Positions 32,806 to 45,021 of a DNA stretch of 64,000 nt are shown in pieces. Source of the DNA: Hermetia illucens (taxonomy: Eukaryota > Arthropoda > Insecta > Diptera > Stratiomyidae); the NCBI RefSeq assembly GCF_905115235.1, contig NC_051850.1, positions 25,297,010-25,361,009 of the forward strand. Reading direction: 5' to 3'. The position numbers and the translations under genes are program-made. Position 1 is the stretch's first letter. Each line of letters starts with the position of its first letter. The notes beneath the pieces were generated by a model. That model was given only the letters and a program-made list of their open reading frames with translations, was not told where the DNA came from and made no database searches.

Positions 32806-33011
32806 ATTGATACAGATTTCTTGACGAACACACTATTTATACGCAAATTTCAATTTCTGTGTCTGCCAACCGGTTACGCATCCGTATTGAATTTGATATT
32901 AATTGAAAAAGATTTTACAAGTAGAAATTTAAAGATAGCGAAACTTTTGTTAATGATGTTCATGGATATTAGATTTCATCACTTTATTTTAATTCTTTAG
33001 TACACCTGTGG
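32806..33011 (-). promoter_or_regulatory. Promoter of gene 5 (distal blocks, Grh-like site, TATA, Inr)
   Basis: On the minus strand: CCACAGGTGTACTAAAG (33011-32995), AATAAAGTGATGAAATC (32988-32972), AACCGGTT (32875-32868), TATAAATA (32841-32834) and Inr TCAA with +1 A at 32808. Core spacings are 34 and 33 bp. Confidence 0.8.
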
Positions 33012-33014
33012 ATA

Positions 33015-33985
33015 CATGGATAGGTTGAAATCAAAGTAAACTTCTGGGAAGTCAGAGTAGATAAGCAAAAATTAACATTTTTGTTTTGTTTTTTTTTTTA
33101 TTTTTTCTGTTAATATAAGTATTTTTTTTTTTCTATATCCGCTGATTGCGACCATAATTGAAATGAAAGGGTATTTCGCTAGCAATTACTCTAAAGGGGT
33201 TATCAAAGAGTTTACCTGTTTTCGGCCAAGTTTGTTTTATTTTGTAAATATCAAACACAAAGTCTTTTCGTCGGTCTTATCTTCATCGATGATAGATAGT
33301 TATTTGTAGACTTAGTAAATTTTATCCTTACTATTTTCATAAAATTACAATTTATATTGCGCTCTGAAATACCTTTGGGTTCTTCCACCTCTTAATGGGC
33401 TAAAGGGCCACTGCAGAGCACTCAAGAAGTCCAGTTGGTATGGTCTGTGCAATGCTCCAATGTAAGCTATTCTAAAAGAATTCGTCAATAATACTTGTTT
33501 GAAGTATTGAACTCCAGGACACTTTGGGTGCCCGCATTTTTTTTATATTTGTGAGTTGGTCCTTAGACTCCACTATGTAGCACTTTCCACTAAAGGAAAG
33601 TATAAAAATTTTGCAAGGCTTTCACAACTCCTTCTGCATCTCCTCGTATTCCTTCAGTACAGTTAAAGACTTGTGGCTTCGAATTACGGGGCTCTATATA
33701 ACTTGGGAAATAGGCGTTGCTCTAGTAATGTTTGTTGTAGTTCTCGCGGACCATTCCACGAAAGGAACCTCTGTTTTCCTCCAAAAAGCTACTGTGACAA
33801 CAAAATCGCGGCTTAATAATCTAATTTCTTACATTCAGCAAAGGAACGCAAAGCATGAAGACGTCAATCTCAAGTACACAGGGATTAGCGTGCCTTTGAG
33901 GAATTAACTGTCATTGAAACAAGTAACCATAACTCTACCCCACAATTCTAATTCTGATAAACGAAGGCCCCTGACCTCCCCGATA
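33015..33985. other. No gene recognised
   Basis: Starts with the far flank of gene 5 (TTGAAATCAAAGTAAACTTC, shared with gene 2). Then T-rich and mixed DNA with short frames (the longest, 33611-33907, is unrecognised). Confidence 0.4.
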
Positions 33986-33989
33986 AGGT

Positions 33990-36235
33990 AGGAAATGATT
34001 CAGGTAAAAAGATTTTGCAAACCAGCCAGAAATCTTTTTCGGTTTCGGGCATGATAGCTCTTTGCCCTGTGGCTCGACACATGTCTCAAAGAAGATTGCC
34101 TGGTGATCAATGTGGGTGTAGCGCTCGCTGATCCACCCAGGACCACGCGTCAGCGCAGGGCTGACAAAGGTTAGGTCTACAACAGAACCTGACCCCCCTT
34201 CTGAAAAATGTTTACAATACCTTCGTTAGCCAAAACTATGTCCATCTGCGCAAAAGCTTCTAATAAACTGCGCCCCCTAGCATTTGATTCTCTGCTACCC
34301 CACTCCCCACCCCAAGCATTGAAATCACCAGCGATCACCTTTGGACTTCGTCTTCTTGCGTCGAGAACAAGATTATCAAGCATTTCTTCGAAGTCAGACA
34401 GTGTTAAACTTGGTGGGGCGTAGCACCTCTTATTTTCGCCCATACAAAGCCACTGGCTGCCTGACTTGCAGTACATTGTATTCCGTGACCCATATGTCAC
34501 CGAGATGGTTTCTATATGGTTGACTTATGATGGCAATTTCCATCTCAGATTCGAACGTGGTCTGCTCAAGTAAATCCTGAGCGACTCTGCAATGATTAAG
34601 CTTTTTTTGAATAAACCTCATTTTCTCATTGCAATGAGTGCCTTCCTAAATTCTGAACATTTACCACTTTCGGCAATATTCTGCTTATGTTGTTCCTCAT
34701 TTACTTCGCACAGTAGGTATTTGGGGTTCCTATTGCAATCTCTGGCAATATGGCCTTTCTCTCCACACCTTCTGCATCGATCGGATCAATCAATGCTACT
34801 GGTGCATGCCTTTGCGAAGTGTCCAAACATGAGACATTTAAAGCATCTCTTTAGTGAAGTTTGTTCTCTTAAACGGCAGACAACCCATCCAATCCCAACC
34901 CTTCCGGCAGCCAACAACATCTGCGCTGGCTCCACTGTTACTCGTTTTGTGGCTGTTTGAGTACTACCATAGGCTTTTCGTAAGCCCACAACAGACTGCT
35001 CGGTAAGTTCTTTCAACTTAAATTTCTCCCTCAGAGCAGTACAAATTTATAATTTCGATGTCCCTTCATCGAACATGGGATCCCCTCTCTGGGTTCCTCG
35101 GATTCTGTTCACATTTCCACTCAGATCTATTAGGCCAGGATCAGCTTTGACCTTTTTGAGTATCTCCGCGTAGGACAGATTGCCCTTACTGGAGATAACA
35201 ATCGCATGTGGACGAGTTCGCACTTTTGCTTTTTCTTTCGGTTTTTTTGGTAGTTTTAGTCCATCGATCGTTTTCGTTCGTCTTGGGCTTCGCAACGCTG
35301 ATCGAGTTTCCTACATTTGCTGTACGCCTTCCTCCTTCTGAGCTGTTGGTGCTGATTTTCAGAATGTCCGTACCGCCTTTTTTTCTCTTAGGCGCCTGTT
35401 GATTATTCAGAGGATCCCTCTCTTTTCAACGCACTCGTTTATTTCGCCGTGATTCGATGGTAGACGGTTAGGCATCACTTGGGTCGCTTATGACACGTTT
35501 AGCACAGTAGGGTTCGGCGTATCCTTATTATTCTTTTCCTCCATCTGCGATCTATTACAGAGGATTCTAATAGCCCTAACCATATTCTTTATGGCTTGGT
35601 GCACGTTGTGCTTGTCCTTGATAAACTCAGACAGCTCAATTATTTTGCCCCAAGCTTTGTAAAGGGTAATTCCTTCGGATCAGGACTCTGCTCCCTATAA
35701 GCCTCGGCAAGGTTACTCCTTTTATACGCCCCTTCACTTTTGGCGTTTATTGACCTTGCCTGTACCTTATCCTTATCCTTTTGCATTGGTGGAGTTCTCA
35801 AAGTTGACGAGCTTCTTTTGAATGGGTCCCTTCCTTGTCCCTAGAGCACCTCCTGCTGTTGCGCACCTTGAACATATGCAGTGGGTGTTAACACTGCTTT
35901 TGTCGTCCAACGATCTTCCTTCTTTCATCTTTGTTTGGTATTGTTACTGGTGTTCTCGGTAAGGTCGTACTTTGTTTGAACACCTCCTTCTCCAGATCAA
36001 AATCACTTGTAAGGTGGCCAAGTTGTCCACCACCGAGGCACTGCGGTCGAGGGATATCGATGAGCGGGAGCTAGCTTGCTCACTGACAAGAGCCCCCGAT
36101 ATTGGGCTTCCGAGCCCCCGCACCGTAAGTTTCCTCCTTCTCTCGTCTTCCATGATGGTCTTATGTTCTGAGTATCCTTCCATAGCCATTTTGGTCCACG
36201 CACCAGAGACGAGCAAACACTAGCCCATGCACAGT
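33990..36235 (-). mobile_element. R1-clade LINE, 5' part (ORF1 and endonuclease), minus strand
   Basis: Read from the right: ORF1 start region (MAMEGYSEHKTIMEDERRRK, ~36185), a Lys/Arg-rich middle, the nucleic-acid-binding end with knuckles CFKCLMFGHFAKAC (34855-34815) and CRRCGEKGHIARDC (34782-34740), then ORF2 endonuclease IQKKLNHCRVAQDLL (34612-34570), VIAGDFNAWGGEWGSRES (34335-34280) and SLLEAFAQMDIVLANEG (~34270-34220). The remnant ends at ~33990 with no RT. R1-type ORF1 knuckles and endonuclease style fit well. Broken by several frame changes. Confidence 0.75.
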
Positions 36236-36279
36236 CAGAAAAGAAAAGTGCATGAACACATATTTATATCAAAAGGTAC

Positions 36280-36540
36280 ACCCTAATCCGCCTGCTGGGG
36301 TCTCGCCTGATGGGAGATCTGGCCTCTTCTCACAGGATCTCCTGCTTGTCTGTCAATCTATCTGTCTGTCTGTCTGTCCCACCCGATTTATTAGGAAACG
36401 GCTCGACCGATTGTTACGAAAATGTGTGAGATCGTGTGGTCTCGTATGTAGCAAGTGTCGGCATTTTGTATTAATTTTAAGGGCATGCGTAGTATTTTTT
36501 CTAGCACGATAACATGGTTTGTCATTGAAATACAGTGCAA
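36280..36540. repeat. Possible dispersed repeat with GTCT run
   Basis: GTCTGTCTGTCTGTC (36358-36375) between two non-coding stretches, with GACCGATTG and CTCACAGGATCTCC nearby. Resembles the layout of small insect dispersed repeats but has no second copy in the window. Confidence 0.3.
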
Positions 36541-36694
36541 CTTACACAACCATCTCCAAAAAAAAGGTGTTTTTCTGCTGCAACGCTAGAGGGCGCAATT
36601 AGGATTATTAAACAATATTGAAAGCTTAATTTTTGGTGCCTTGTTAAACATTTTTTTGTGAATTCTGGTGGTTTTCGAGGCTTCTTTAATGAAT

Positions 36695-37508
36695 AACAAG
36701 TCGGGAAACCGGAAGCTGGATGCTTCAGGTACGAAAGGTTTTGTGTATTTCTTTGTACGTAGCACGTAATATATGCATATATTATGTGAGAATATCCACT
36801 TTCGGATGACATTGACATTCATAGTCTTGAATTTACTAGGAGGTGACAACTTTGACGTATTATAACTTTGTTAGTAATAGCGGTATTTCGACCAAACTTG
36901 GTCAGATCATGCTCTATGTTATACCCTATATTATTGCGAAATTTCATGTTGCTAACATGAACTTAAGGGGGCTTTTGCAGCGAATTACTAAAAATTATAG
37001 TAATATACTATTATTAACTTTATTTGTGCAGATATCAGTGTGGAAGGCATTTCGGAGCCCAGGCACCATATAGTGGCAGCCTCTTGATTTTTTTCAGATT
37101 TTTGGGTTTGGTAGTTTCTGAGAATGGCCCCCGTAAAGGAATGGTCACTTTCAACCCCCCGCACTCCCCACCTTTCCAACAAATGTCAAAACTAAGACCG
37201 TTTTCGAAAAGTACTAACTGAGACCTTTAATTTGATACCACGCATGACTATATTTGAAAAAAAAAAAATTACACCCCCCTTTAAATTCGACGTAAAAGGA
37301 TGTAACTCACTGTATGCGTGAGCGTTCACAGTTCCCACCTTTTTACCAAATTTGGTGTCAATCGCTGTAACCGTTTCCGAGAAAAATGCGTGTGACGGAC
37401 AGACAGACAGACAAGCAGACAGACAGACAGACGGACAGACAGACAGACAGACAGACGGTAAACCGATTTTAATAAGGTTTTGTGTTTACACAAAACCTTA
37501 AAAAAAAA
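36695..37508 (+). mobile_element. Repeat A, full-length copy 2
   Basis: AACAAGTCGGGAAACCGG start, an expanded GACA run (37397-37456), AAACCGATTTTAATAAGG, a perfect terminal hairpin (AAGGTTTTGTGT / ACACAAAACCTT) and an A9 tail. Confidence 0.75.
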
Positions 37509-37539
37509 CTACTGAATGAATCGCAATTATATAAAAATC

Positions 37540-37690
37540 AATTACTATTATTAACTTTATTTGAGCAGATATCGGTATGGAGGGTATTTCGGAGCGTAGG
37601 AACCATATAGTGGCTGCCTGGTGATTTTTTTCAGAGATTTCGGTTGGGTGGTTTCTGAGGATCGATCCTTTTAGGAAATGAGCACTTTCG
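37540..37690 (+). repeat. Repeat A, internal scrap
   Basis: ATTATTAACTTTATTTGAGC to the GGTTTCTGAGGA region matches positions ~37010-37130 of the neighbouring copy. The only copy without the 3' end. Confidence 0.55.
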
Positions 37691-37714
37691 ATTGCTACGC
37701 TTCGCCAAGGGCAA

Positions 37715-40038
37715 CAAGCGTGGAATATGAGCAAATGTTACATTAACTAGCGTTAGACACAAGTGTACGATCCCCAATTGTCATCGCGAGAGACTTCAAC
37801 GTATGGTTCACCGAATGGGGAAGCTAGGTTTCTAAAAACAGAGGGCTCATATTGCTGGAAGGTTTTTATTCGCTGGACGTTGTTCTCGTTGAAATCGGAA
37901 GCACCTATACTTTCCGGAAAGAGAGTATAGGTTCAGTGGTATATATTACCTTCGTAAGCAGTGCGTTGATGAGAGACATTACCTGGCGAGTTAGTGAACA
38001 CTATAAGCATAGCGACCATCAAAGAGTACTGTTTGGTGTAGTGGAAAATATTAGAATGGAGCATCCAAAAGACATAAAGTCATGCCGAACGAAGCAGTGA
38101 AGTTCAAAGATGTTTGACGTGGAAATGTTCACTGAGATATTTAGGGATAGTTCCGCACCACACCACAGGGAAGCAGTGAAAAATCTGAGCAAATTGTCAG
38201 AAATATGGTTACCGCTTGTAATACCTCTATGCCAAGGCGCAGAAATAACGCTCACAGATTACCGAAACCGTGGTGGAATGACGAACTGCGTGGCATATGC
38301 CTATAAGCGAGAAGAGACTACGAACGCGCAAATGATGAGCAAGCAATTTCATAGAGGAAGGCGGGGTACAAAACTTGTTGAAGAGAGCTGCGGAAGGCAA
38401 TCCGTGAAAGTAAACGGAATTCCTTTAAAAAACCCTGCGAAGAGGCCGACATCAACCCGTGCGGAGGAGTCTACAGAGTGGTAATGACAAAGTTGAAAGG
38501 AAGCAGGGCCTCGCAGATAAAGTGCCCGGTTTTATTGCAAAGAATAGTGACCGCTCTATTTCCACAGCAAAGCAAATGCACTATTGCGGTCGAAAGAGCG
38601 CATCTCGCAATGGATATCCCAAGTATAACAGAGGATGAGCATACCATTGCCTGCGGAAATGCAGGGGCTAAAAAAGCACCAGGGCTGGACGAAATACCGA
38701 ACGTGGCTTTGACAGCGACGTTAAAAGGTTAGTTTGCACTTTTAATACCTGCTTGGAAGAGGACACCTTCCCAACTCAGTGGAAAAAAGTGGCAAACCAC
38801 CTGGAGAGCCATCGTCGTTTCATCTGATTTGTTTGCTGGACAGTATTGGAAAGTTGCTGGAGCGTATTAAATGCAACAGGCTGCTTCCAATTGCCAAAGA
38901 AGCAACATGGATGTCCACACAACAACACGGTTTTCGTGCCCGCCGATCAACGGTGGATACTATCAACGCAGTAGTCAATTTGGCAGAGGAAGCATTTGCA
39001 GGGATAAGGTGGCAGCGTGGTACCAAAAAATACTGTGCCATCATCACCCTCGACGTAGGGAATGCTTTCAACTCAGCGCAACAGTTGAATGTTCCCTCAT
39101 ATATTCAGCTAATCAACAGGAATTATTTCGTGGATAGAAAGCTCTTCTACTCTCTCTAGTTGAATATTTGATAACAGGCAGAGTGCCCCAAGGATCAGCG
39201 CTGGGCCCACTACCCTGAAAGATGATGTACGACCATGTGCTGCGCATCTATCTTCCGCGAGAAGCTACCCTTATCGGCTATGCAGACGACATTACAATTG
39301 ATGTAGTGGACAAACACCTGGAGGGTGTTATCTAGGTATGTGAGACATCGGTTAAGCTGATCAAGGATTGGTTGGAATCACATGTATTCGATTTAGCGGA
39401 ACACAAAACTGAGGCTGTACTGGTCAGCAACCGTGAACTGCAAGAAACTCTACGATTTCGTGTGGGGCAACATATCATAGAGACCAAGCCAGCTGTTGAG
39501 TGTGTATCCATTTTGCTCTATATCAAAAGGGGAGGTGGACATACAGGCTGATTCCAAATATCCGGCGTTGGATTACGCGCACCCATGGAGATATCCACTA
39601 TCACTTGATCCAATTTCTTACTGGACATGGTGGATACCGCAGGTATTTTCATCGTTTTGGACATGACAATTCTCACTTCTGTCCTCACTGTGTAAACGAA
39701 TACGAGGACCCGGAGCACATACCCTTCGTATGTCCAAGGTTTGCAAATGAGAGGGAACCGCTTCAACTTCTCTTGACAAGACGCTTAGAAGTGGAAACGG
39801 TCATTCCGCGAATGCTCGAATCTCAAGAAGCGTGGAATGCAGTTAGTGGCACCGTAAGATGTATTCAGGAGAGGGATCAATTCTCACCGTAGGAGTAAGC
39901 CGATAGGGCTTTAATCCGCTCCACTGTGTAATGTCTCCAGATAGTTCTGTGTGGCAAAGCGGGTGAGGAGAGTGGTCTTAGACGGTTAAAGTCCCACTCT
40001 GTGGCTTTCGATGCTTTTCACCTCTATAAACAAAAAAA
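37715..40038 (+). mobile_element. R1-clade LINE, near full ORF2 with 3' UTR
   Basis: Endonuclease (PIVIARDFNVWFTEWGS at ~37775-37825, GD changed to RD; GFYSLDVVLVEIGSTYTFRK; EHYKHSDHQRVLFGV at ~38000). RT entry ALFPQQSKCT and GAKKAPGLDEIPNVAL (~38560-38715). SSFHLICLLDSIGKLLERIK (~38810), QQHGFRARRSTVDTINAVVN (~38920), ITLDVGNAFNSA, RVPQGSALGPLP and an intact GYADDITIDVV (~39276). Knuckle CPHCVNEYEDPEHIPFVC (~39680). The 3' UTR runs 39895-40038. Several stops and frame changes. Confidence 0.8.
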
Positions 40039-40107
40039 GACAGACTAACAGACAGACAGACAGTAAACCGATTTTAATAAGGTTTTGTTTTACACAAAAC
40101 TTTAAAA
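40039..40107 (+). repeat. GACA-hairpin-A-tail module at the R1 LINE 3' end
   Basis: GACAGACTAACAGACAGACAG, AAACCGATTTTAATAAGG, hairpin TTTTGTTTTACACAAAAC and an A-run. Identical in plan to the last ~70 bp of repeat A. It joins the R1 3' UTR directly after TAAACAAAAAAA. Confidence 0.65.
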
Positions 40108-40109
40108 GG

Positions 40110-42100
40110 GTTGGGGCGATTCTTCTCGATCTGTACCGGGCATTATTTGATGGCCGCACTCGTTTGTCAGGGATGTTATGTTATGTTTGATTCGGAAAGA
40201 GGAAGTGCTTCAAAAAGCAAAGGGCTTATCCAATTTTCGGGACATAGGGGTGCTCCAAGAGCAGATATCATCTTGGATTTGTGGTGCATGTAGTTATTAT
40301 TATTCAATTTGCCTAGGATGTGTGGGCGATTTGAGACAAGAAGGTTGAAAGAGATGTGGATGTTACATGTGTCGATGATTGCAGGGAGAGTAAGCGTGAC
40401 TTGTATGTTATTGCTCGGGCGTTGGGGAGATGTAAGTTTTCAGAGAACAATAAATTTATTAAATTTGTTGCCATGTAAGCTATGTTTGGGACAGTCTGGA
40501 TGAGGTCTTAGACCTCTATGTCTGGTCCAGCGGTCTTTTCCATTCTGTGCAAGTGAAATTTTGTATACGCTTAACTCATCCATTAAGGACCTCATCTAGT
40601 GTTCCTAAATGGATGTGGTAAAATTTGCTGAATGATTATGTTCCGAACCGTGGGTGGATGTGGGTGGTGATGATAGGAGATTTGGGGCTTTAGTTGCCAA
40701 TTTTCGTCTATATTGAGTGTCTGTTGTGCAGATCTGTGTGTGTTTGAAGAGGGACTGAGTTGAGGGAATGGGGAGAGGGGCAATTAGGAATGACATCCTG
40801 AGCTTAGGGACGTAATTACTCTGTTGTTCCTAGAGTCAACAAGCATATGTTCTAGGGTAATTTGAGGTTTTTTTTTGCGTTGAGATGAGCAGGTACATTA
40901 GGTACATGGATTTAAGAAGAGGTTGCTTATGAGATAATTGTTACGTGAAGTATGGGGAATGAATATGTGCAGGGGTTTTATTGTGGGTTTAGGTATTTCC
41001 AGATTGTGTCTGGTATCAATTTATTTGTTTACTTCTGTGAAAATTAGGGGCATAAATGAGGAAAAACACGATTAGGTAACTGATCAGCTGGATGAGCTTT
41101 TAATTATCGAGGTGAGAATAATCAACGTGTGTCAAGTACGTAGGGCTTTCTTTGCTACATGCGGTTTTTGGGATCTCTATTTTCAGATATTGATATGTAA
41201 TATTTATTTATGAAATAATTTTCGCCAGGTTTTGATGTGTATTATTTGTAGATAAGGCAAGATTTTTATTTTATCTTTTATGTAATTCGGCAAAGAGAAA
41301 TATAGATGTGAGTGAGTTGTTTGAAAATGTAAGAAAAACCAATAATGTCGAGGGATGAATCCAACTTTCTATATGCGTAAACTCTAGCATGTAGAAAGGA
41401 GGGTTGGATTTTGTAATATATCAGGTGGAAGATCCCAGTTTTTAATTGTCAGAAGTATATTTTGTGCAAGGTGTTGCACATAGAGGAGTGGTTGGGTGTG
41501 TTGCAGTGCTATTATCATTTCAATGGTGATAATGGGAATGCACTGTGGAAAAGGTGTTTAGTTGCGATTCATGCTGATGATTATTGTGAGAGATAGAGTC
41601 CTAACTTTTAATGCTCGATCGCTATGAGTAAAATTTGAGAGATCTTTGGGTCCTGTTGAGGCTGTGAGAAATATCTTTGACCAGGGCACGTGTTTTTGCT
41701 GGAGGTCCACTTTCATTAAGAAAAGATGAATGGCTCAGTGAGGGAAAAACTACGGGCAAAAGGACGTATTTTGACCACGTCCAAAAGTTGCCCTACGTAA
41801 TCTCCAAAATTTGGTGGTTCCTAGTAACAGAAGATTTGTCTATTGACAAGTAATTTTAGTTATGTAGTCTTGAGGCTCTTGGTAAATATTTTGCAAGTGG
41901 GGATGCATTGATTGAAAAAATGATGGAATTGTTCTAAGTAACAAAATTGTGCAAGTTTATGTGCTATAGGCGTAGGTTTAGCTCAAATTACACATGGGAG
42001 GTGTGTATCTTGTATATGACTGAGGAGGAGGGGGACATAACAATTTATGGAGTGAGCAAAATAGAATAATTCGGTGGCCTTTTTTTGTTAGAAATTATAT
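40110..42100 (-). other. Strongly G/T-skewed tract, decayed unknown element
   Basis: The + strand is rich in G and poor in C (for example 22 G to 5 C in 40621-40680, 21 G to 6 C in 41461-41520). The minus strand would therefore be C/A-rich and has Pro/His/Thr-rich short frames (40592-40796). Skew of this kind suits an old one-strand-transcribed element, but no domain is recognisable. Confidence 0.4.
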
Positions 42101-42109
42101 TGTTTCAAA

Positions 42110-42700
42110 TTATTAGTATTTTTTATAGCTCAGAAATTATATAGTGCGAGATGAAAAAAACTTTTTTGCTGCCTATTTTGTATGTTAGTATTCCCATGTA
42201 GATTTTTAAAACAATGTCAGATAAACGATTTTTTTATACATTAGTCAGGACACAATGTTTCGTTTCTGATTTATTTAATATACACCGATGTGCGTCTATT
42301 TATGAGCCAGGAAAACCAGTGTTTCCCTCTGACTATTATAAAACCGTGTTTCGTTCAATATTTCGTTGTTGACTATAGTCAAGAGTTAATCGATTTCCAT
42401 AAATTTTCAAGTCCGGAAAAGCAAAAATTCTATTCTATGTTCCTTTCGATGATGGTTTCGATTTTTAATGTTACCTCGCTACCTATCTTATATTATATGT
42501 TCAATTTATTGCTCTGTATAGGCCTTCGTTGGTGGGTACCAGGGGAGTAAACGCGGTACAATATCCAAAGTACGATATATAATACTTTAGTCAGTAAAAC
42601 CTATCTTTCGTTTTGACGTTTCCAATATGATATATGTCTATCGAATCATATGCATATATGATATAAGTATAAGTCGAAGAAGGGAGGGAAACCCAAAGGC
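42110..42700. other. AT-rich DNA, one unrecognised frame
   Basis: An 86-residue + frame at 42290-42550 with hydrophobic stretches; no family recognised and no splice context. Confidence 0.3.
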
Positions 42701-42763
42701 CATGCCTTTTGGAGATTGAGGATATGATCCGCCTTGGACCTTCCATCTCGATCGTGGCACTCG
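42701..42763 (+). repeat. Outlying unit of the 45-kb repeat cluster
   Basis: GATTGAGGATATGATCCGCC followed by TGGACC and CGATCGTGGCACTCGG matches the tandem unit at 45214-45288. Confidence 0.5.
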
Positions 42764-42769
42764 GATATC

Positions 42770-45015
42770 GAGTTTTACAACACTACGCTCGTAGTCAAAG
42801 TAGTATTTTTTTATTTCCAATTTTGGCTTTGATTGTGTAGTGCAAGTGGCAAGTGGAGTTTTGGTAAATAAAATATGAGTGACTAAGTGATTACGCATGA
42901 GCCCACTATCAAAAACTACCCAACCGAAAATTTTGAAAAAAATCACGAAGGCTCCTCTGTATGATATCTAGGCTTCAAAATATTTATCACTACATTATAG
43001 GGAAATTAATTAGGGATCCCCCTTATGTTCATTCTAGGCGTATAGACTGTTGCAAATATAGAGGCTATAATATCATAAAAATCGTTGGCGCAACAATCCA
43101 TATTGGATCAAGGCCTTGATGTGTGTTAAAGCACTTCATTCAAGATCAAACGCTGGCTGTAATATAAAACTTTAAATTACCAAGTTTGATATCGAAGTTA
43201 TAATTGATGAAAATTGTCCTTCGGTGTTATTACATTCCAAGGCATTGAATATCAGTATAAATCAGGTATATTATTTAATTCTTTTCATATTCCTTTCATT
43301 ATTGACTGCTTCAATTTCTAGCTTATAAAGTTCAGTGTTCCTTTCCTTTTGTAATCCTTTCATGGTCCTAGGGATGACTCCCAACATTAATCCTTCAACA
43401 GTCATTAACTTGTCTGGGTGGAGAAAGTTGCTGGAAAACATTGTAAAATTCACTGGTATACAAAGATGCACAAGCTATTACCCAACCAAAATATGCCCAT
43501 CTGTGTGGTTTCGAATGAAATGATCACTTTTGCAACTGTGAATCTACTCGATTTAATAAACCTCATAAACATTGAAAACCAATAAACATTGTTAATCAAT
43601 AGAAGAAATAAATATTTTTTTACTTATTCCTAATTTATTATAAAACTAGTTGAAAGAAACATCAATTCTATGATTCCGTTCAACCTTCATTAAATTACCA
43701 GGAAAGCATGAACGCATATATTGTTTATAAGCAACTCGTCTCTATAACAACCTCTCAAAGTCGGGTTTATTGATAACAAGTATCCACATCATTATCAATT
43801 CAAAATTTATTTACAATATGGCTTTTTTCTAAAATAGAATCTATTGATCCTATTTTTTCTTAAAAAATAATTACTCCTCCATCACTATTTATAGGCTGAT
43901 GAAATTTCCAAATACCGCGCCGTCATATTCAAAATTAGATTAATTTTAAAGGTTAATTGACGGTTTTCTTTCCTTAAATTGCAGAAAAACTGGTTCCATG
44001 TTTAAATTATGTATATGGAACATCATCGACGAAGCATAAAAACATTATTTATGATTTGTTTTTGCATAGATTGATGTTAAAAGTTTCTGTAATTTTTTAA
44101 TTGTTAGAATTTATGGGTTAGTGAGATTTTTTTAAAGGAAATCGTTTTCGAAAACCGGCGTTAAATCCATTAATAAATACAGAAATGAATGGTGCAGCGC
44201 ATCATCTAACACCATATATATATATATAATGTCCTGATCAAACGCAGTACGAGAAATGCATCCAACCATTGTATAATTATGAGAATGTTAGTTAGACTTC
44301 CTGTGCTTATATATACATATAATAGTAAGATGCTGCTTAGGATACGGCACATCAAACCACGTCGATAATACAAGGATGGGTACTTCCCTTTTGTATGTAC
44401 TCGTATATGATAGGCAAATGACTGTCAATGCCGAATTTCCGCAGATCAAACGGAGTTCCTCGGTAATTTCGTTGGTATGAAGGCAATGGGTTAATTTTTT
44501 GAATGACTGTCATGAATCTTGTGAGCCTGACATGCTCGAACAATGATGGTAAATAACCTAAGAGACAAGACATGGCACCCGTTAAGGTTCTAATTATAAT
44601 TCTAATTTCCAATACAGTTTCATTGCTCATGTCTTAAAGCGCAAAAAAAATTGTAAATTTTCAGGGAGTTCTTCATAACGAGACATATTACTGGGAGTGA
44701 AACCTTGATATCTAATTGCTTCAATTTGGATGCGATACACTTACCTAAGGTTTCTAAATAAAGTACTTCCCGGTGAAAGTTCGATGTAACTTCGATAATA
44801 ACAGAAGGATTTGTAGCAAACTTTTCTGTTTAAAGTTAATGAAAAGGACATCAAAATTACTTTTGCAGTATCGATCCTTTTTGCCTGCTGAAAAAGAGTT
44901 TAAAAAAAAAAATTCGGAAGCCTTTTTAGAAAATCGTGGTCATTCACGATAAATTGAAAATTGCTGATAAAATTGTTTCAGCCTTTCAAAGAGGCGCGTG
45001 TGGAACCATAAATCT
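42770..45015. other. AT-rich DNA, no gene recognised
   Basis: Probably single-copy spacer. A short TATATATATATA run near 44217. A 92-residue minus frame (44352-44630) is not recognised. Confidence 0.4.
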
Positions 45016-45021
45016 CCGAAC

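Noticed and set aside
37397-37456. GACA run as a CRISPR-like array or coding repeat
   Set aside because: A simple tetranucleotide run inside repeat A, without spacers; the host is an insect.
40110-42100. Telomeric-type retroelement based on strand skew
   Set aside because: Skew alone is not enough, and no gag or RT motif could be read.
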